A stretch of DNA of 64,000 bases from NCBI GenBank assembly GCA_049514555.1, contig JBEKUY010000001.1:186001-250000 (forward strand), given 5' to 3'. This stretch comes from JBEKUY01 sp049514555. Lineage in GTDB: Bacteria > Acidobacteriota > Terriglobia > Acidiferrales > UBA7541. Numbering within the stretch: the stretch's first letter is position 1; every line of letters begins with the position of its first letter. A program made the translations under genes and the position numbers. The notes under the pieces are model-generated. The model searched no databases and was not told the origin of the DNA. It was given only the letters and a program-made list of their open reading frames with translations. Of this stretch, positions 55,125 through 63,387 are shown piece after piece.

Positions 55125-56461
55125 TAGCGCGATGACCAGTTGGGCGATTCATTCAGGCCCTCGGTGGTCAACGGCCGCGCTTGGGTGCCGTCGGCCAGCA
55201 TCTCCCAAATCTGCCGAGAACCGGAGCGCGTGGATTCAAAGACGATGTGACGTCCATCGGGCGCCCAACTGGGGCGCTCGTTGCGGCCTTCGTCGCGGGT
55301 GAGTTCGACAATATGGCGGCTGGCCACCTCCATGAGGTAGATGTCGTAATTGCCGTTGGGGCGCCGCCAACTGAAGGCCAGGAGCTGACCGTTGGGCGAC
55401 CAAGTCGGGTCGATAACATAGCCCATGTCGGGCAAATCGAGCTTTTCGATGTTGGAACCATCGATACTCATCATGTAGAGCACGGGGAGACCACCGCGGT
55501 CACTGACGAACACGATCGTCTGACCCGTCTTGGGATTCCAAGTCGGCGAGGTATCGGCGCCGGACGTGAACGTGATGCGCTTGGGGTGGCCGCCACCGGC
55601 GTCGCACGTGAATAGCTCCGGATTGCCCTGCATGGAGGAGGAGAAAATGATCTGCGAACCATCGGGCGACCAGGCGGGCGCGCTGTTCGAACCGCGGAAG
55701 CGGGGGAAGGACACCAGTTTCCCCGTATCTGTCGAATACATGCAGATTTGCGGACCGACGACGCCATAGGCACGAACGTAGCAGGTGAAAGCGATGCGCG
55801 AGGCGTCGGGGGACCAGCGCGGCGTAAGCGAGATCGTGCCCAACGAGGTGAGGCGATGCTGATTGGCGCCGTCGTAGTCCATCTCCCAGATTTCCTTTGC
55901 GCCGCCGCGCGAGCTTACAAAGGCGATGTGCGTGCCTGCGATGCCGGGAATGCCCCCGGACAGCTTGCTGACGATCTCGTCGGCGAACTGATGGGCGAGC
56001 TTGCGCACGGCAGCGTCCGTCGGTTGGTCGCGATACACCTTGCCGATGATCGGAGGAGCAGCGGGATTGCGCACATCGTAGAACCAAGCCTCGATGGCGA
56101 CCTCGGAGGCCGTTTCAGAGAGACTCCCGAAGGCCAAGAAGGAGGCGGAAACCGGGGGATCGCTCCACGTCTGGTAATTCAATTCCGAGGGGGCGCCGGG
56201 AACCTGGAGCGGGTAGAAGCTCTTGCTGACAACTTCGATGATGCCGCTGAAGTCTAGGTCGTTGCGAACAACCTCACTGAATAAATCCGCGTGAGGCTTC
56301 GCCGCGGGGGTGCGTGGCGTGAAATCAGCCACGGCCACACGGGCCTTCTGGACACCCAGGCCCGTGCCGGTGCGGATCCAATCCTGCGCCCTGGCCGACG
56401 ACGCCGAATGGAAGAAAGCAGACAGGAGAACCAAGGTGAACAGACTACGTTTTCGGGGCAC
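55124..56461 (-). CDS. tolB: Tol-Pal system beta-propeller protein TolB
   Basis: A periplasmic 445-residue protein. A signal peptide (LFTLVLLSAFFHSASSARA) is followed by the TolB N-domain (VAVADFTPRTP...LFSEVVRNDLDFSGIIEVVSKSFYPL) and a six-bladed propeller with repeated WSPDGSQIIF-type motifs (RWSPDASRIAFTC, AWSPDGSQIIFSS, WNPKTGQTIVFVSDRGG, TWSPNGQLLAFSW, SWAPDGRHIVFEST). It ends GLNESPNWSSR, typical of TolB. It links Pal to the TolQRA motor and lies 12 bp after the tolA-like stop. Confidence 0.95.
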   Translation of the reverse strand: MPRKRSLFTLVLLSAFFHSASSARAQDWIRTGTGLGVQKARVAVADFTPRTPAAKPHADLFSEVVRNDLDFSGIIEVVSKSFYPLQVPGAPSELNYQTWSDPPVSASFLAFGSLSETASEVAIEAWFYDVRNPAAPPIIGKVYRDQPTDAAVRKLAHQFADEIVSKLSGGIPGIAGTHIAFVSSRGGAKEIWEMDYDGANQHRLTSLGTISLTPRWSPDASRIAFTCYVRAYGVVGPQICMYSTDTGKLVSFPRFRGSNSAPAWSPDGSQIIFSSSMQGNPELFTCDAGGGHPKRITFTSGADTSPTWNPKTGQTIVFVSDRGGLPVLYMMSIDGSNIEKLDLPDMGYVIDPTWSPNGQLLAFSWRRPNGNYDIYLMEVASRHIVELTRDEGRNERPSWAPDGRHIVFESTRSGSRQIWEMLADGTQARPLTTEGLNESPNWSSR

Positions 56462-56473
56462 TGTGCGCGCACC

Positions 56474-57253
56474 TCATCGGTGAAAGTCAAACCAGAACTC
56501 GACATTGACGCTGGAACCGGCGTAATCGTTCGGCAGCGGCGGGAGCGGATTCGAGCCCAAAACAGCACGCCGGGCCGAGTCGTCCACCGAGACGTTTCCG
56601 CTCGACTGCTGGACCTGGATCTTGCTGATGCTCCCATCGCGAGAGACCTGAAAGATGACGAGGACTCGGGGGGCTTGGCGCACGCTCGGATCCACCGTCG
56701 CGACGAGCCAGTTTCCGCTGATGCGTCGTTGCACGGCTTCGACATACCAGGAATAGCGCGCGCCGAAATTGCCCCCGCCGGCCCCGTTCATGCCGAGGCC
56801 TCCCTGGACGCCACCACTCATCGAGAATGTGGAACTGGAAAGAGCGGGCGCCCCGCCCCGGCCATATGGAACCGCGTTTGGAGGAGGCGGCGCATTACTC
56901 TCGAAAACTCGGGATGGGTGGGAAGGGGGCGGACGCTTCACTTTGGAAAACTCGGGAATAGGCTCGGCCTTGGCAGGTGGCTCGGGCGGCTTGGTCTCTT
57001 CCTTGTAGAGCCCCTTTGTCGTGTCCACGGCCTGGCTCTGCGATGCCACTTCAGGCTGGGGCAAGGGCACAGCCAAGTTAGCGACCAAACCGACGGTCAC
57101 CACTCCGCCGCTCCCGGGTCCACCCCATGATTCTCCACGTTGAGAGATGATTGCCGAGGCCAGCAGCGAGCCAGACAAGAGCCCGTGGAGCAGGAGAGAA
57201 TACATGAGCGGCGTTCGGAGATTGGGTGAGTCGGCGATGGAGGCAACAGACAT
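56474..57253 (-). CDS. TolA/TonB-like energy-transducing protein
   Basis: A 259-residue protein with an N-terminal membrane anchor (LRTPLMYSLLLHGLLSGSLLASAII, with the SLLLH start typical of TonB/TolA). A Pro/Glu/Lys-rich periplasmic spacer (KEETKPPEPPAKAEPIPEFSKVKRPPP) and a Gly/Ser segment lead to a C-terminal TonB/TolA domain: YVEAVQRRISGNWLV, VRQAPRVLVIFQVSRDGSISKIQVQQSSG and VNVEFWFDF. By position between tolR and tolB it fills the TolA role. ATG 57253 lies one base past the tolR TGA; longer frames upstream are inside tolR. Confidence 0.85.
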   Translation of the reverse strand: MSVASIADSPNLRTPLMYSLLLHGLLSGSLLASAIISQRGESWGGPGSGGVVTVGLVANLAVPLPQPEVASQSQAVDTTKGLYKEETKPPEPPAKAEPIPEFSKVKRPPPSHPSRVFESNAPPPPNAVPYGRGGAPALSSSTFSMSGGVQGGLGMNGAGGGNFGARYSWYVEAVQRRISGNWLVATVDPSVRQAPRVLVIFQVSRDGSISKIQVQQSSGNVSVDDSARRAVLGSNPLPPLPNDYAGSSVNVEFWFDFHR

Positions 57254-57254
57254 C

Positions 57255-57674
57255 TCAGTGAGGCCGCGGGCGAGAGCTGATGGGTTCGGTGACGATGCTG
57301 ATATTGGAAATGCCCGATTGGCGCAATTCGTCGACGACCGTGGCGAAGCTGCCGAAGGGAACGGTTTCATCGCAGCGAAGGAAAACCGCCTCCTGCGGCC
57401 CGCGCATCTGTCCGCGCAGTTTGTTGGCGAGCTGGTGGATGTTGACGGGTTCGTTGCCCAAATAGACGCGCTGGGCCTTGTCAATGGTGATCACCAGACG
57501 CGACTCGTTGATTTCCTTGACCGTCCTCGTCTTCGGAACATCCACCTCGATCCCGGACTGCAGGATGGGCGCGGCGATCATGAAGATGACCAGGAGAACA
57601 AGGACTACGTCCACAAAGGGGACGATGTTGATTTCGGAAAGCGAGGTCTCGGTTTGTCTTGCGAGTTGCGGCAT
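57255..57674 (-). CDS. tolR: Biopolymer transport protein ExbD/TolR
   Basis: A 139-residue inner-membrane motor component. One membrane helix contains the proton-path Asp: EINIVPFVDVVLVLLVIFMIAAP at about 14-36. The periplasmic domain follows with VDVPKTRTVKEINESRLVITIDK, YLGNEPVNIHQLANKL and AVFLRCDETVPFGSFATVVDELRQSGI. It works with TolQ to energise TolA. It lies between tolQ (26-bp gap) and the tolA-like gene (1-bp gap). Position in the tol cluster favours TolR over ExbD. Confidence 0.93.
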   Translation of the reverse strand: MPQLARQTETSLSEINIVPFVDVVLVLLVIFMIAAPILQSGIEVDVPKTRTVKEINESRLVITIDKAQRVYLGNEPVNIHQLANKLRGQMRGPQEAVFLRCDETVPFGSFATVVDELRQSGISNISIVTEPISSRPRPH

Positions 57675-57700
57675 GGGAATGATTGCCGACAGGCCGCCGG

Positions 57701-58378
57701 CTAGTTAAACGTCTTTTCGATTTGCGCGGAGACCTCCGCGGTGAAGGCATCCATTCTCTGGCCGAGCTGCTTGATGTTGTAGAGAAAATGGTTGTAGGCG
57801 ATCACGGCTGGAATCGCGGTGAACAGACCCGCCGCAGTGGTGACGAGCGCTTCGGCAATCCCCGGCGCAACGGCGCGCAGGCTGGCAGCGCCGGCCTGTC
57901 CCAGCCCGGAGAAGGCGTCCATGACGCCCCACACCGTGCCGAACAAACCGATAAAGGGAGTGACTGAGCCGGTGGTGGCCATCCAGGGCATCCACTTCTC
58001 GACGCGGCGCACTTCTTCGCTCGCAGCGAGCTGCATGCTCACGTCAATGGCCTGCAAACTCTTCAGCTTTCCGTGGGGATTCCCGGGCGTGAGCTGGCTC
58101 TGGAGCTCGCGGTAACCCGCCGCGTACACGGTGGAAAGAGGCGACCCGGCAGTGGCCAAGGCCTTGGGGTCGGCAAGCCCGCGGCTGGCGCGGAACAGGC
58201 GCAGGAACTGCGCGGTCTCGCGATTGATGCGCTTGAAGGCGCCAAGCTTTTGAAAGATGACGGCCCAGGAAATCACGGAGAAAACCAACAACAGAAGAAG
58301 AACAACGCGGGCGACCCAGCCCGTTTGCGCGAGGATGTTGCCGATCTGGTCGTTTACCAACCAGAGTGATGCTGGCAG
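57701..58378 (-). CDS. tolQ: MotA/TolQ/ExbB proton-channel protein (TolQ)
   Basis: A 225-residue protein with three membrane helices: VARVVLLLLLVFSVISWAVIF, then TGSVTPFIGLFGTVWGVMDAF and EALVTTAAGLFTAIPAVIAYNHFLYN, holding the conserved Thr residues of the channel. It forms the TolQ5R2 proton-driven stator. No ATG precedes the first helix. The strong ribosome site GGGAGGA is spaced for a CTG start at 58378 (used here), an ATT at 58381 is also close, and TTG at 58360 is farther. Heads the Tol-Pal cluster. Confidence 0.88.
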   Translation of the reverse strand: MPASLWLVNDQIGNILAQTGWVARVVLLLLLVFSVISWAVIFQKLGAFKRINRETAQFLRLFRASRGLADPKALATAGSPLSTVYAAGYRELQSQLTPGNPHGKLKSLQAIDVSMQLAASEEVRRVEKWMPWMATTGSVTPFIGLFGTVWGVMDAFSGLGQAGAASLRAVAPGIAEALVTTAAGLFTAIPAVIAYNHFLYNIKQLGQRMDAFTAEVSAQIEKTFN

Positions 58379-58423
58379 AATTGCGTCCTCCCTCAGAAAA
58401 TCGAGAAAATCACCTCGAAAGCT

Positions 58424-58452
58424 ACCGTAGCACACGCATGCAAAGCGGTCAA
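58424..58452 (-). promoter_or_regulatory. Sigma70 promoter for the tol-pal operon
   Basis: Minus-strand TTGACC (58447-58452), a 17-bp spacer and TACGGT (58424-58429). Predicted transcription start is about 40 bases before the tolQ initiation region, in the divergent spacer with miaB. Confidence 0.6.
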
Positions 58453-58591
58453 CGCAGCACAAGACGATCGTTGTTCGTGGAGCGATCGGCTCAACAAGAA
58501 GTCAACTACGCCAGCGACCAACCACGGACATCGGGGGACGGCGGACGGTCGGAAAGGGGCTGCGGGGCAATGTGATAGACTTTATGTCGGA

Positions 58592-59986
58592 ATGGGCCAC
58601 TCCATTGATGTGCGGATCGATTCGCTGCTGAACGGCGGAGTAACCTCCGCTGCTGACGCCAGCGCCGCAGGTGCGGAGCGAGGAACGTTCTTCATCGAAA
58701 CATTCGGTTGTCAGATGAACGAGCATGACACCGAGAAGGTGGCAGGCGTGCTGCTGGCACGGGGCTACCGCCAGGTCGATTCGCCGGAAGCAGCGAAGCT
58801 GGTGTTGTACAACACGTGCAGCATCCGCGAAAAGGCGGCCCACAAGGTGTTTTCGCGGCTCGGACTGTATGGGGCCGGGCAGGACGAGGGTAGAGTCATC
58901 GGCGTGCTCGGCTGCGTGGCTCAGCAGGAAGGAGAGAGAGTTTTCGAGCGGGCACCATGGGTGAGGCTGGTGTGCGGATCGGCGAGCTACCGGAGGTTGC
59001 CGGAGTTGTTGGCGGAGGTCGAGGCGGGAAACCGGCGGGTCACCGGACTCGCTACCGATACGGCCGAGACGTTCGAGACGGAGATTACTCGCCGCGACAA
59101 CCCCTGGCAGGCTTATTTGACGATCATCGAGGGCTGCGATAAGGCCTGTTCCTATTGCGTTGTGCCTTATACGCGCGGCCCCGAACGCAGCCGAACGAGC
59201 AACTCGATTCTGAGCGAAGTACACCGGCTCGCTGACGCGGGCTACACCGAGATTCAGTTGCTGGGACAAACCGTGAGTTCATACCGTGACCCCTCGCCGC
59301 GAAGGAAGACGTTTGCGGAGCTGCTTCTGGCGGTGGCGGAGGTGCCCGGGATCCGCAGGGTGCGCTTCACGACGTCGCATCCCCGGGATTTCGGGCGAGA
59401 GATTGTTGAGGCCATTGAAGCGCACCCCGCGCTGTGCGACCACGTGCACCTGCCGGTGCAGTCGGGTTCGACGCGGATCCTGCGGGCGATGCAGCGTACC
59501 TATACGCGCGAAGAGTATCTGGAAAAGGTCGCGCTGATTCGCGGCGCACGGCGGCCCATCAGCATCACCACGGACGTCATCGTCGGATTCCCCGGCGAGG
59601 CCGACGCGGATTTCGAAGAGACGCTCGACCTCCTGGATGCGGTGCAATTTGACGGAGCGTTCTCGTTCAAATACTCGCCGCGGCCGAACACGCCGGCGCT
59701 GGCATTCGCGGACGCTATTCCCGAAGAAGAGAAGGGAAGGCGGCTCGCCGTGCTGCAGGAGAAGCAGCGGGGGATCCAGGCGCTGCGGAATGAAGCACTG
59801 GTCGGGCGCAACCTGGAGGTCCTGGTGGAAGGGAAATCCCGGCGCGCGAACCAGTGGGCGGGTCATACATCGAGCAATCGCGTGCTGAATTTCACTTCGC
59901 CGGCGGAACACCTTTTGGGACAATATGCGCAGGTGCGGGTGACGAGCGCGGGACCCAATAGTCTGGTCGGAGAGCACGTGCAGTAG
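58592..59986 (+). CDS. miaB: tRNA-2-methylthio-N6-dimethylallyladenosine synthase
   Basis: Radical-SAM methylthiotransferase that modifies A37 of tRNAs reading UNN codons; 464 residues. The N-terminal cluster cysteines are in ETFGCQMNEHDTE (Cys40), NTCSIREKA and VLGCVAQQEG. The radical SAM motif CxxxCxxC is in IIEGCDKACSYCVVPYTRGPERSR. The TRAM domain at the C-terminus has NLEVLVEGKSRR and YAQVRVTSAG. The ATG gives an N-terminal extension of about 30 residues. Divergent from tolQ. The bifunctional-nuclease gene follows after 17 bp. Confidence 0.95.
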   Translation: MGHSIDVRIDSLLNGGVTSAADASAAGAERGTFFIETFGCQMNEHDTEKVAGVLLARGYRQVDSPEAAKLVLYNTCSIREKAAHKVFSRLGLYGAGQDEGRVIGVLGCVAQQEGERVFERAPWVRLVCGSASYRRLPELLAEVEAGNRRVTGLATDTAETFETEITRRDNPWQAYLTIIEGCDKACSYCVVPYTRGPERSRTSNSILSEVHRLADAGYTEIQLLGQTVSSYRDPSPRRKTFAELLLAVAEVPGIRRVRFTTSHPRDFGREIVEAIEAHPALCDHVHLPVQSGSTRILRAMQRTYTREEYLEKVALIRGARRPISITTDVIVGFPGEADADFEETLDLLDAVQFDGAFSFKYSPRPNTPALAFADAIPEEEKGRRLAVLQEKQRGIQALRNEALVGRNLEVLVEGKSRRANQWAGHTSSNRVLNFTSPAEHLLGQYAQVRVTSAGPNSLVGEHVQ

Positions 59987-60003
59987 TCAGTAGGGAGGCC
60001 GCG

Positions 60004-60489
60004 ATGGAAGTGGAGATGAAGATCCGGGGTTTGATGATGGACCCGGTGACGAACATGCCCATCGTGGTGCTGAAAGACCTCAACGGCAGCTCGATTTTGC
60101 CGATCTGGGTCGGGATTTACGAAGCCAACGCCATCGCTCTGGAAATCGAAAAGGTCCAGACGCCCCGGCCGATGACGCACGATTTGCTCAAGAACGTGCT
60201 GCTGGGGCTGGACGTGCGCGTGCAAAAGGTGGTCGTGAACGAACTGAAGGATGACACCTTCTACGCGTTGATCTGGGTGGAGCGCGGGGGGCAGATCATG
60301 TCGATTGACTCGCGCCCCAGCGACGCGCTGGCGCTGGCGCTGCGCGTTGACTGCCCAATTTTCGTGGACGACGAGGTCCTCAAGAACTCGAAGGTCTCGA
60401 GCGCCGTCACGGAGAAGAGCACGAACGAACAGCTCCGCAATTGGCTGGAAAACCTCTCCGATGAGGACCTCGGCCACTACAAGATGTAG
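60004..60489 (+). CDS. Bifunctional nuclease family protein (DUF151)
   Basis: A 161-residue single-domain protein of the BFN/DUF151 family. The family core is VVLKDLNGSSILPIWVGIYEANAIALEIEKVQTPRPMTHDLLKNVL split over residues 20-66. It is followed by VVVNELKDDTFYALIWV and SIDSRPSDALALALRVDCPIFVDDEVL, with an acidic C-terminus NLSDEDLGHYKM. Members related to a plant bifunctional nuclease have been assigned DNase/RNase activity, but the bacterial role is unclear. A C-terminal UVR-type extension seen in some homologues is absent. Downstream of miaB with a Shine-Dalgarno-like GGGAGG. Confidence 0.85.
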   Translation: MEVEMKIRGLMMDPVTNMPIVVLKDLNGSSILPIWVGIYEANAIALEIEKVQTPRPMTHDLLKNVLLGLDVRVQKVVVNELKDDTFYALIWVERGGQIMSIDSRPSDALALALRVDCPIFVDDEVLKNSKVSSAVTEKSTNEQLRNWLENLSDEDLGHYKM

Positions 60490-60590
60490 TCGCGCGGCAG
60501 GACCGACACCATTCATCCCTGACCAACCCGCGAGGAGGCATGTTTTCCTGTCTGCCCGGAGGCCCACCAACCCCGGATTGGAATCTGCCG

Positions 60591-60605
60591 GCTGGCCATG
60601 CCAGC
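60591..60605. repeat. Hairpin in the spacer upstream of the PilZ gene
   Basis: GCTGGC-CAT-GCCAGC, a perfect 6-bp stem. No U-tract follows, so it is not a standard terminator for the preceding gene. Confidence 0.4.
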
Positions 60606-60627
60606 AGGCCGTGGATCCTCGGCACGT

Positions 60628-60667
60628 ATGGGACATCCGTCCCATCGGTATGGGAAGACCGTCCCAT
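60628..60667. promoter_or_regulatory. Tandem operator-like inverted repeats
   Basis: ATGGGACATCCGTCCCAT (60628-60645) and ATGGGAAGACCGTCCCAT (60650-60667) are two closely related inverted repeats, centres 22 bp apart, i.e. two helical turns on one DNA face. They end 109 bp before the PilZ-gene GTG. The rest of the 286-bp spacer (60490-60775) holds a small hairpin and nothing else recognised. Confidence 0.55.
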
Positions 60668-60775
60668 TGACCTGCGGAGGAGAGAACACTAGGTTAGACT
60701 TGGGTTTTGAGCGCGGCAGTGTGCTCATCTTGGCTGCATAGAGAGAGCGGAGCTGTCACAGAAAGAGAGGCAGGG

Positions 60776-61111
60776 GTGCCACCGAAGGACGACTCAACGC
60801 AATTGCATAGGCTCGCGTACGCACGATCGACCTCACGCCTGAATTCCCGCGTGCCTGTGGCCATGGAGTGGTCCGAGGGAGGCGGATCGTACCGGGCCGA
60901 AGGGCACACTCTGGACGTCAGCCCAAAGGGCTGCTTGGCAGTTTTCCCTCAGGGATTCACGATTGGCCAGAGGCTGCGGATACGTAACCTGGTGAACCAG
61001 GTGACGTCAGAAGCGGTGCTGGTCTGGAAGGGGCATGAAGGACGTGGGGGTTGGGAACTGGGGATTGAACTGATCGAGCCACCACAGAACTTCTGGGCGC
61101 TGGAGCTTTGA
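60776..61111 (+). CDS. PilZ-domain protein (c-di-GMP binding candidate)
   Basis: A 111-residue protein consisting almost only of a PilZ domain. The c-di-GMP-binding arginine motif RxxxR is present as RLNSR, followed after a spacer by the second motif DxSxxG as LDVSPKGCLAVF. Strands IGQRLRIRNLVN, SEAVLVWKGHEGRGGWELGIELIEP complete the barrel. Both ligand motifs are intact, so nucleotide binding is likely. GTG 60776 is chosen with GAGAGGCAGG upstream; a TTG at 60707 would add 23 residues. No motility or cellulose genes adjoin it, so its target process is unknown. Confidence 0.78.
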   Translation: MPPKDDSTQLHRLAYARSTSRLNSRVPVAMEWSEGGGSYRAEGHTLDVSPKGCLAVFPQGFTIGQRLRIRNLVNQVTSEAVLVWKGHEGRGGWELGIELIEPPQNFWALEL

Positions 61112-61369
61112 CGGTCGCGGCAGACGCACACGATCGCCCTTCCTCACGGGCACAGTCTTCCCCGATCTGCACCGACATCTGATAATGGGCACGCCACCCT
61201 GGCGGGGGAGGGGGTATTGCGTAAAGTCCGCACTTTTCCCTTGCAACCCACAGGCCGGGATGGGTAGATTAGCCTAGCCCTGGGGGAAATGAGCGGGCTG
61301 GCAACAAGATATTGGTGAGGGGTTGCCACCGGACTGACACCCTTCGCCTGCAGTGTGAGGCGGACGACG

Positions 61370-62170
61370 ATGACTGCGATCATCACCATCGCCAACCAGA
61401 AAGGCGGCGTGGGAAAAACTACGACCGCTATCAATCTCTGCGCCGCTCTGGCGCAGCGCGGGAAGAAAACACTGCTGATTGATTTGGACCCCCAGGCGAA
61501 TTCGACAATCGCGTTTTTCGATCCGGCGGAGGTGTCCGTCTCTATGTTCGATGTGCTTGGTGAGCGCCGCGCCGAAATGGCTTCGGCGATCAAGCCATCG
61601 AAGGACCCTATGCTGTTTGTGGCACCGGGGAAACTTGCGCTGGCGAAACTCGAGCAGCAACTCGCGGGGCAGTTCGACGCGCCGTACAAATTGAAAGACT
61701 CGCTCACGCCCGTTCTCAGGGACTACGACTACATCGTCGTAGACACGCCACCCTCGCTGGGCATCCTGACGGTGAACGCGCTGGTGGCCTCGACTCATCT
61801 CCTCGTGCCCATCCAAGCGGCCTACTTCGCGATTGAGGGAACAGACGACCTGCTGGAGACGTACGAACGGATTCGCGCACGCCCAAATCCCGATTTGAAA
61901 GTCCTGGGCGTGGTCATCACGCTGTTTGACAAGCGAACCAACATCTCCAAGGACACGCACGGGCAGATTCGCTCGGTGTTCGGCTCGGCTTTATTCCGAA
62001 CGCGGATCGGCAAGAATGTGCGGCTTGAGGAAAGTCCAGCCTATAAGGAGACGATTTTCACGTTTGCGCCGAAATCCCCCGGCGCCCTGGAATATCGGAA
62101 GCTCGCTTCGGAGGTTATCCATCGTGTCGAAGAGGATCGGATTACCCGTCACGCTGAAGATGCGGCATGA
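61370..62170 (+). CDS. parA: ParA-family chromosome-partitioning ATPase
   Basis: A 266-residue deviant Walker ATPase. KGGVGKTT at 11-18 is the Walker A box with its signature lysine, LLIDLDPQANST the A' motif and YIVVDTPPSLG Walker B. There is no N-terminal HTH, as in chromosomal Soj/ParA proteins. ATG 61370 (MTAIITIANQ) is preferred over an ATG five codons earlier. The 258-bp region before it has a GGCAAC/GTTGCC inverted repeat but no clear promoter. The parB start lies inside its 3' end. Confidence 0.92.
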   Translation: MTAIITIANQKGGVGKTTTAINLCAALAQRGKKTLLIDLDPQANSTIAFFDPAEVSVSMFDVLGERRAEMASAIKPSKDPMLFVAPGKLALAKLEQQLAGQFDAPYKLKDSLTPVLRDYDYIVVDTPPSLGILTVNALVASTHLLVPIQAAYFAIEGTDDLLETYERIRARPNPDLKVLGVVITLFDKRTNISKDTHGQIRSVFGSALFRTRIGKNVRLEESPAYKETIFTFAPKSPGALEYRKLASEVIHRVEEDRITRHAEDAA

Positions 62171-62981
62171 TTCGCACTACGTCGAGTCGCTGACGAGCTA
62201 TAGCGGCGCGGCGGTGGGGCGCATGATTCCGGTGGAGAAGATCCGGCCGAACCCGGACCAGCCGCGAAAGGCTCTGGGAGATCTCGGTGAACTGGTGGAT
62301 TCGATCCGGGAGAAGGGCGTGCTGGAGCCGCTGCTGGTGCGGTTCGTGCCGCGAGACGAGTGCTACTACATCATCTCCGGCGAACGCCGCTATCATGCCG
62401 CGAGAGCCGCAGGATTGCGCGAGGTGCCGTGTATCGAGAAGATCGCCGACGATGCCGAGACCCTCGAGATGGCTCTGATCGAGAATATCCAGCGCAAGGA
62501 TTTGACGCCATTCGAAGAAGCGGACGGCCTGCACCGCTTGGCAACACAATTCGAGTACACGCACGAAGACGTGGCGCGGAAGATCGGGAGGGCGCGATCC
62601 TCAGTGACGGAAACGCTCTCGCTGCGCACCATCCCCGATGCCACCCGCAAGAAGTGCATCGAGGGCGGCGTGGTGTCGAAGTCCCTGCTTCTGCAAATTG
62701 CACGGCAGCCGACCGAGAAGAAAATGCAGGAAATGCTGCACCGCATTCTGCAGGGCGGGTTGACGCGCGACGAGGCGCGCCGGGAAAGACGCCAGGAACA
62801 GACGATCGGGCCCCGGCCCCAGCCCTTTGTCTTTCATTATCAGCCGGAGAGTGAGTCGTTCCGGCTGCGGATTCAATTCCGGAAGAGCCACGTCTCGCGC
62901 GAAGAGTTGATCTCCACACTGCGCGAGATCCTGGCCTCTCTCGAAGAGAGCCGCGCGGACGCCGACTCGGCAGTCGCCTAA
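62124..62981 (+). CDS. parB: ParB-family chromosome-partitioning protein
   Basis: A 285-residue CTPase and centromere-binding protein. GTG 62124 with GGAGG nine bases upstream gives the N-terminus SKRIGLPVTLKMRHDSHYVESL, so parB overlaps parA by 47 bp in another frame. The ParB core has IPVEKIRPNPDQPRKALGDLGELVDSI, EPLLVRF and the CTP-binding box ISGERRYHAARAAGL. ENIQRKDLTPFEEADGLHRL and the HTH (YTHEDVARKIGRARSSVTETL) follow. The C-terminal dimer domain is HVSREELISTLREILASLEE. No canonical parS site was seen in the window. Confidence 0.93.
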   Translation: MSKRIGLPVTLKMRHDSHYVESLTSYSGAAVGRMIPVEKIRPNPDQPRKALGDLGELVDSIREKGVLEPLLVRFVPRDECYYIISGERRYHAARAAGLREVPCIEKIADDAETLEMALIENIQRKDLTPFEEADGLHRLATQFEYTHEDVARKIGRARSSVTETLSLRTIPDATRKKCIEGGVVSKSLLLQIARQPTEKKMQEMLHRILQGGLTRDEARRERRQEQTIGPRPQPFVFHYQPESESFRLRIQFRKSHVSREELISTLREILASLEESRADADSAVA

Positions 62982-63004
62982 AACCGTTCCCTCGGGCCGA
63001 GCCG

Positions 63005-63334
63005 ATGGTGGAACTGACTAGCCGGCAAAGGCGAGCACTCGAACGGCTCGTCGGGCAAGGATTCCAAGTCATCGCGATCCCGCCGTATGAGAGCGCGCTC
63101 TGCGTTCGACTGGAGAACTGCGCGGCCTTGTTGAGGCCATCGGAAGGAGGCGGGCTGCGGCTGACGGCCCCTCCCTCGTTTCTCATTGATGGAAACCTCA
63201 GCGTGAAGATTGCCCGGCAGGGGAGGGAATGGTTCATCTGGAAGAAGAAGGAGATTGAGGCGACGCCGGATCGGAAAGCCGAACTGGAGCGGTTTCGGGA
63301 ACGACTCGAGGAATTGCTGCAAGAAGCGACTTGA
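63005..63334 (+). CDS. Small protein of unknown function
   Basis: A 109-residue protein that I do not recognise. It begins VELTSRQRRALERLVGQGFQVIAIPPYESALCVRLENCAALL and alternates short helices and strands. The C-terminal half is highly charged (GREWFIWKKKEIEATPDRKAELERFRERLEELLQE) and likely forms an amphipathic helix or coiled coil. No signal peptide, membrane segment or cysteine motif is seen. It starts 23 bp after parB in the same direction, so it is probably co-transcribed with the partition genes. Confidence 0.6.
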   Translation: MVELTSRQRRALERLVGQGFQVIAIPPYESALCVRLENCAALLRPSEGGGLRLTAPPSFLIDGNLSVKIARQGREWFIWKKKEIEATPDRKAELERFRERLEELLQEAT

Positions 63335-63387
63335 GTGCCGCGGTCCGATTTGCATGCGGCTGGTTCTCAGGGCAAACTGTCCCCATC

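Noticed and set aside
61112..61369. parS or replication origin before parA
   Set aside because: No TGTTTCACGTGAAACA-like palindrome or DnaA-box cluster was seen. Only a GGCAAC/GTTGCC inverted repeat is present.
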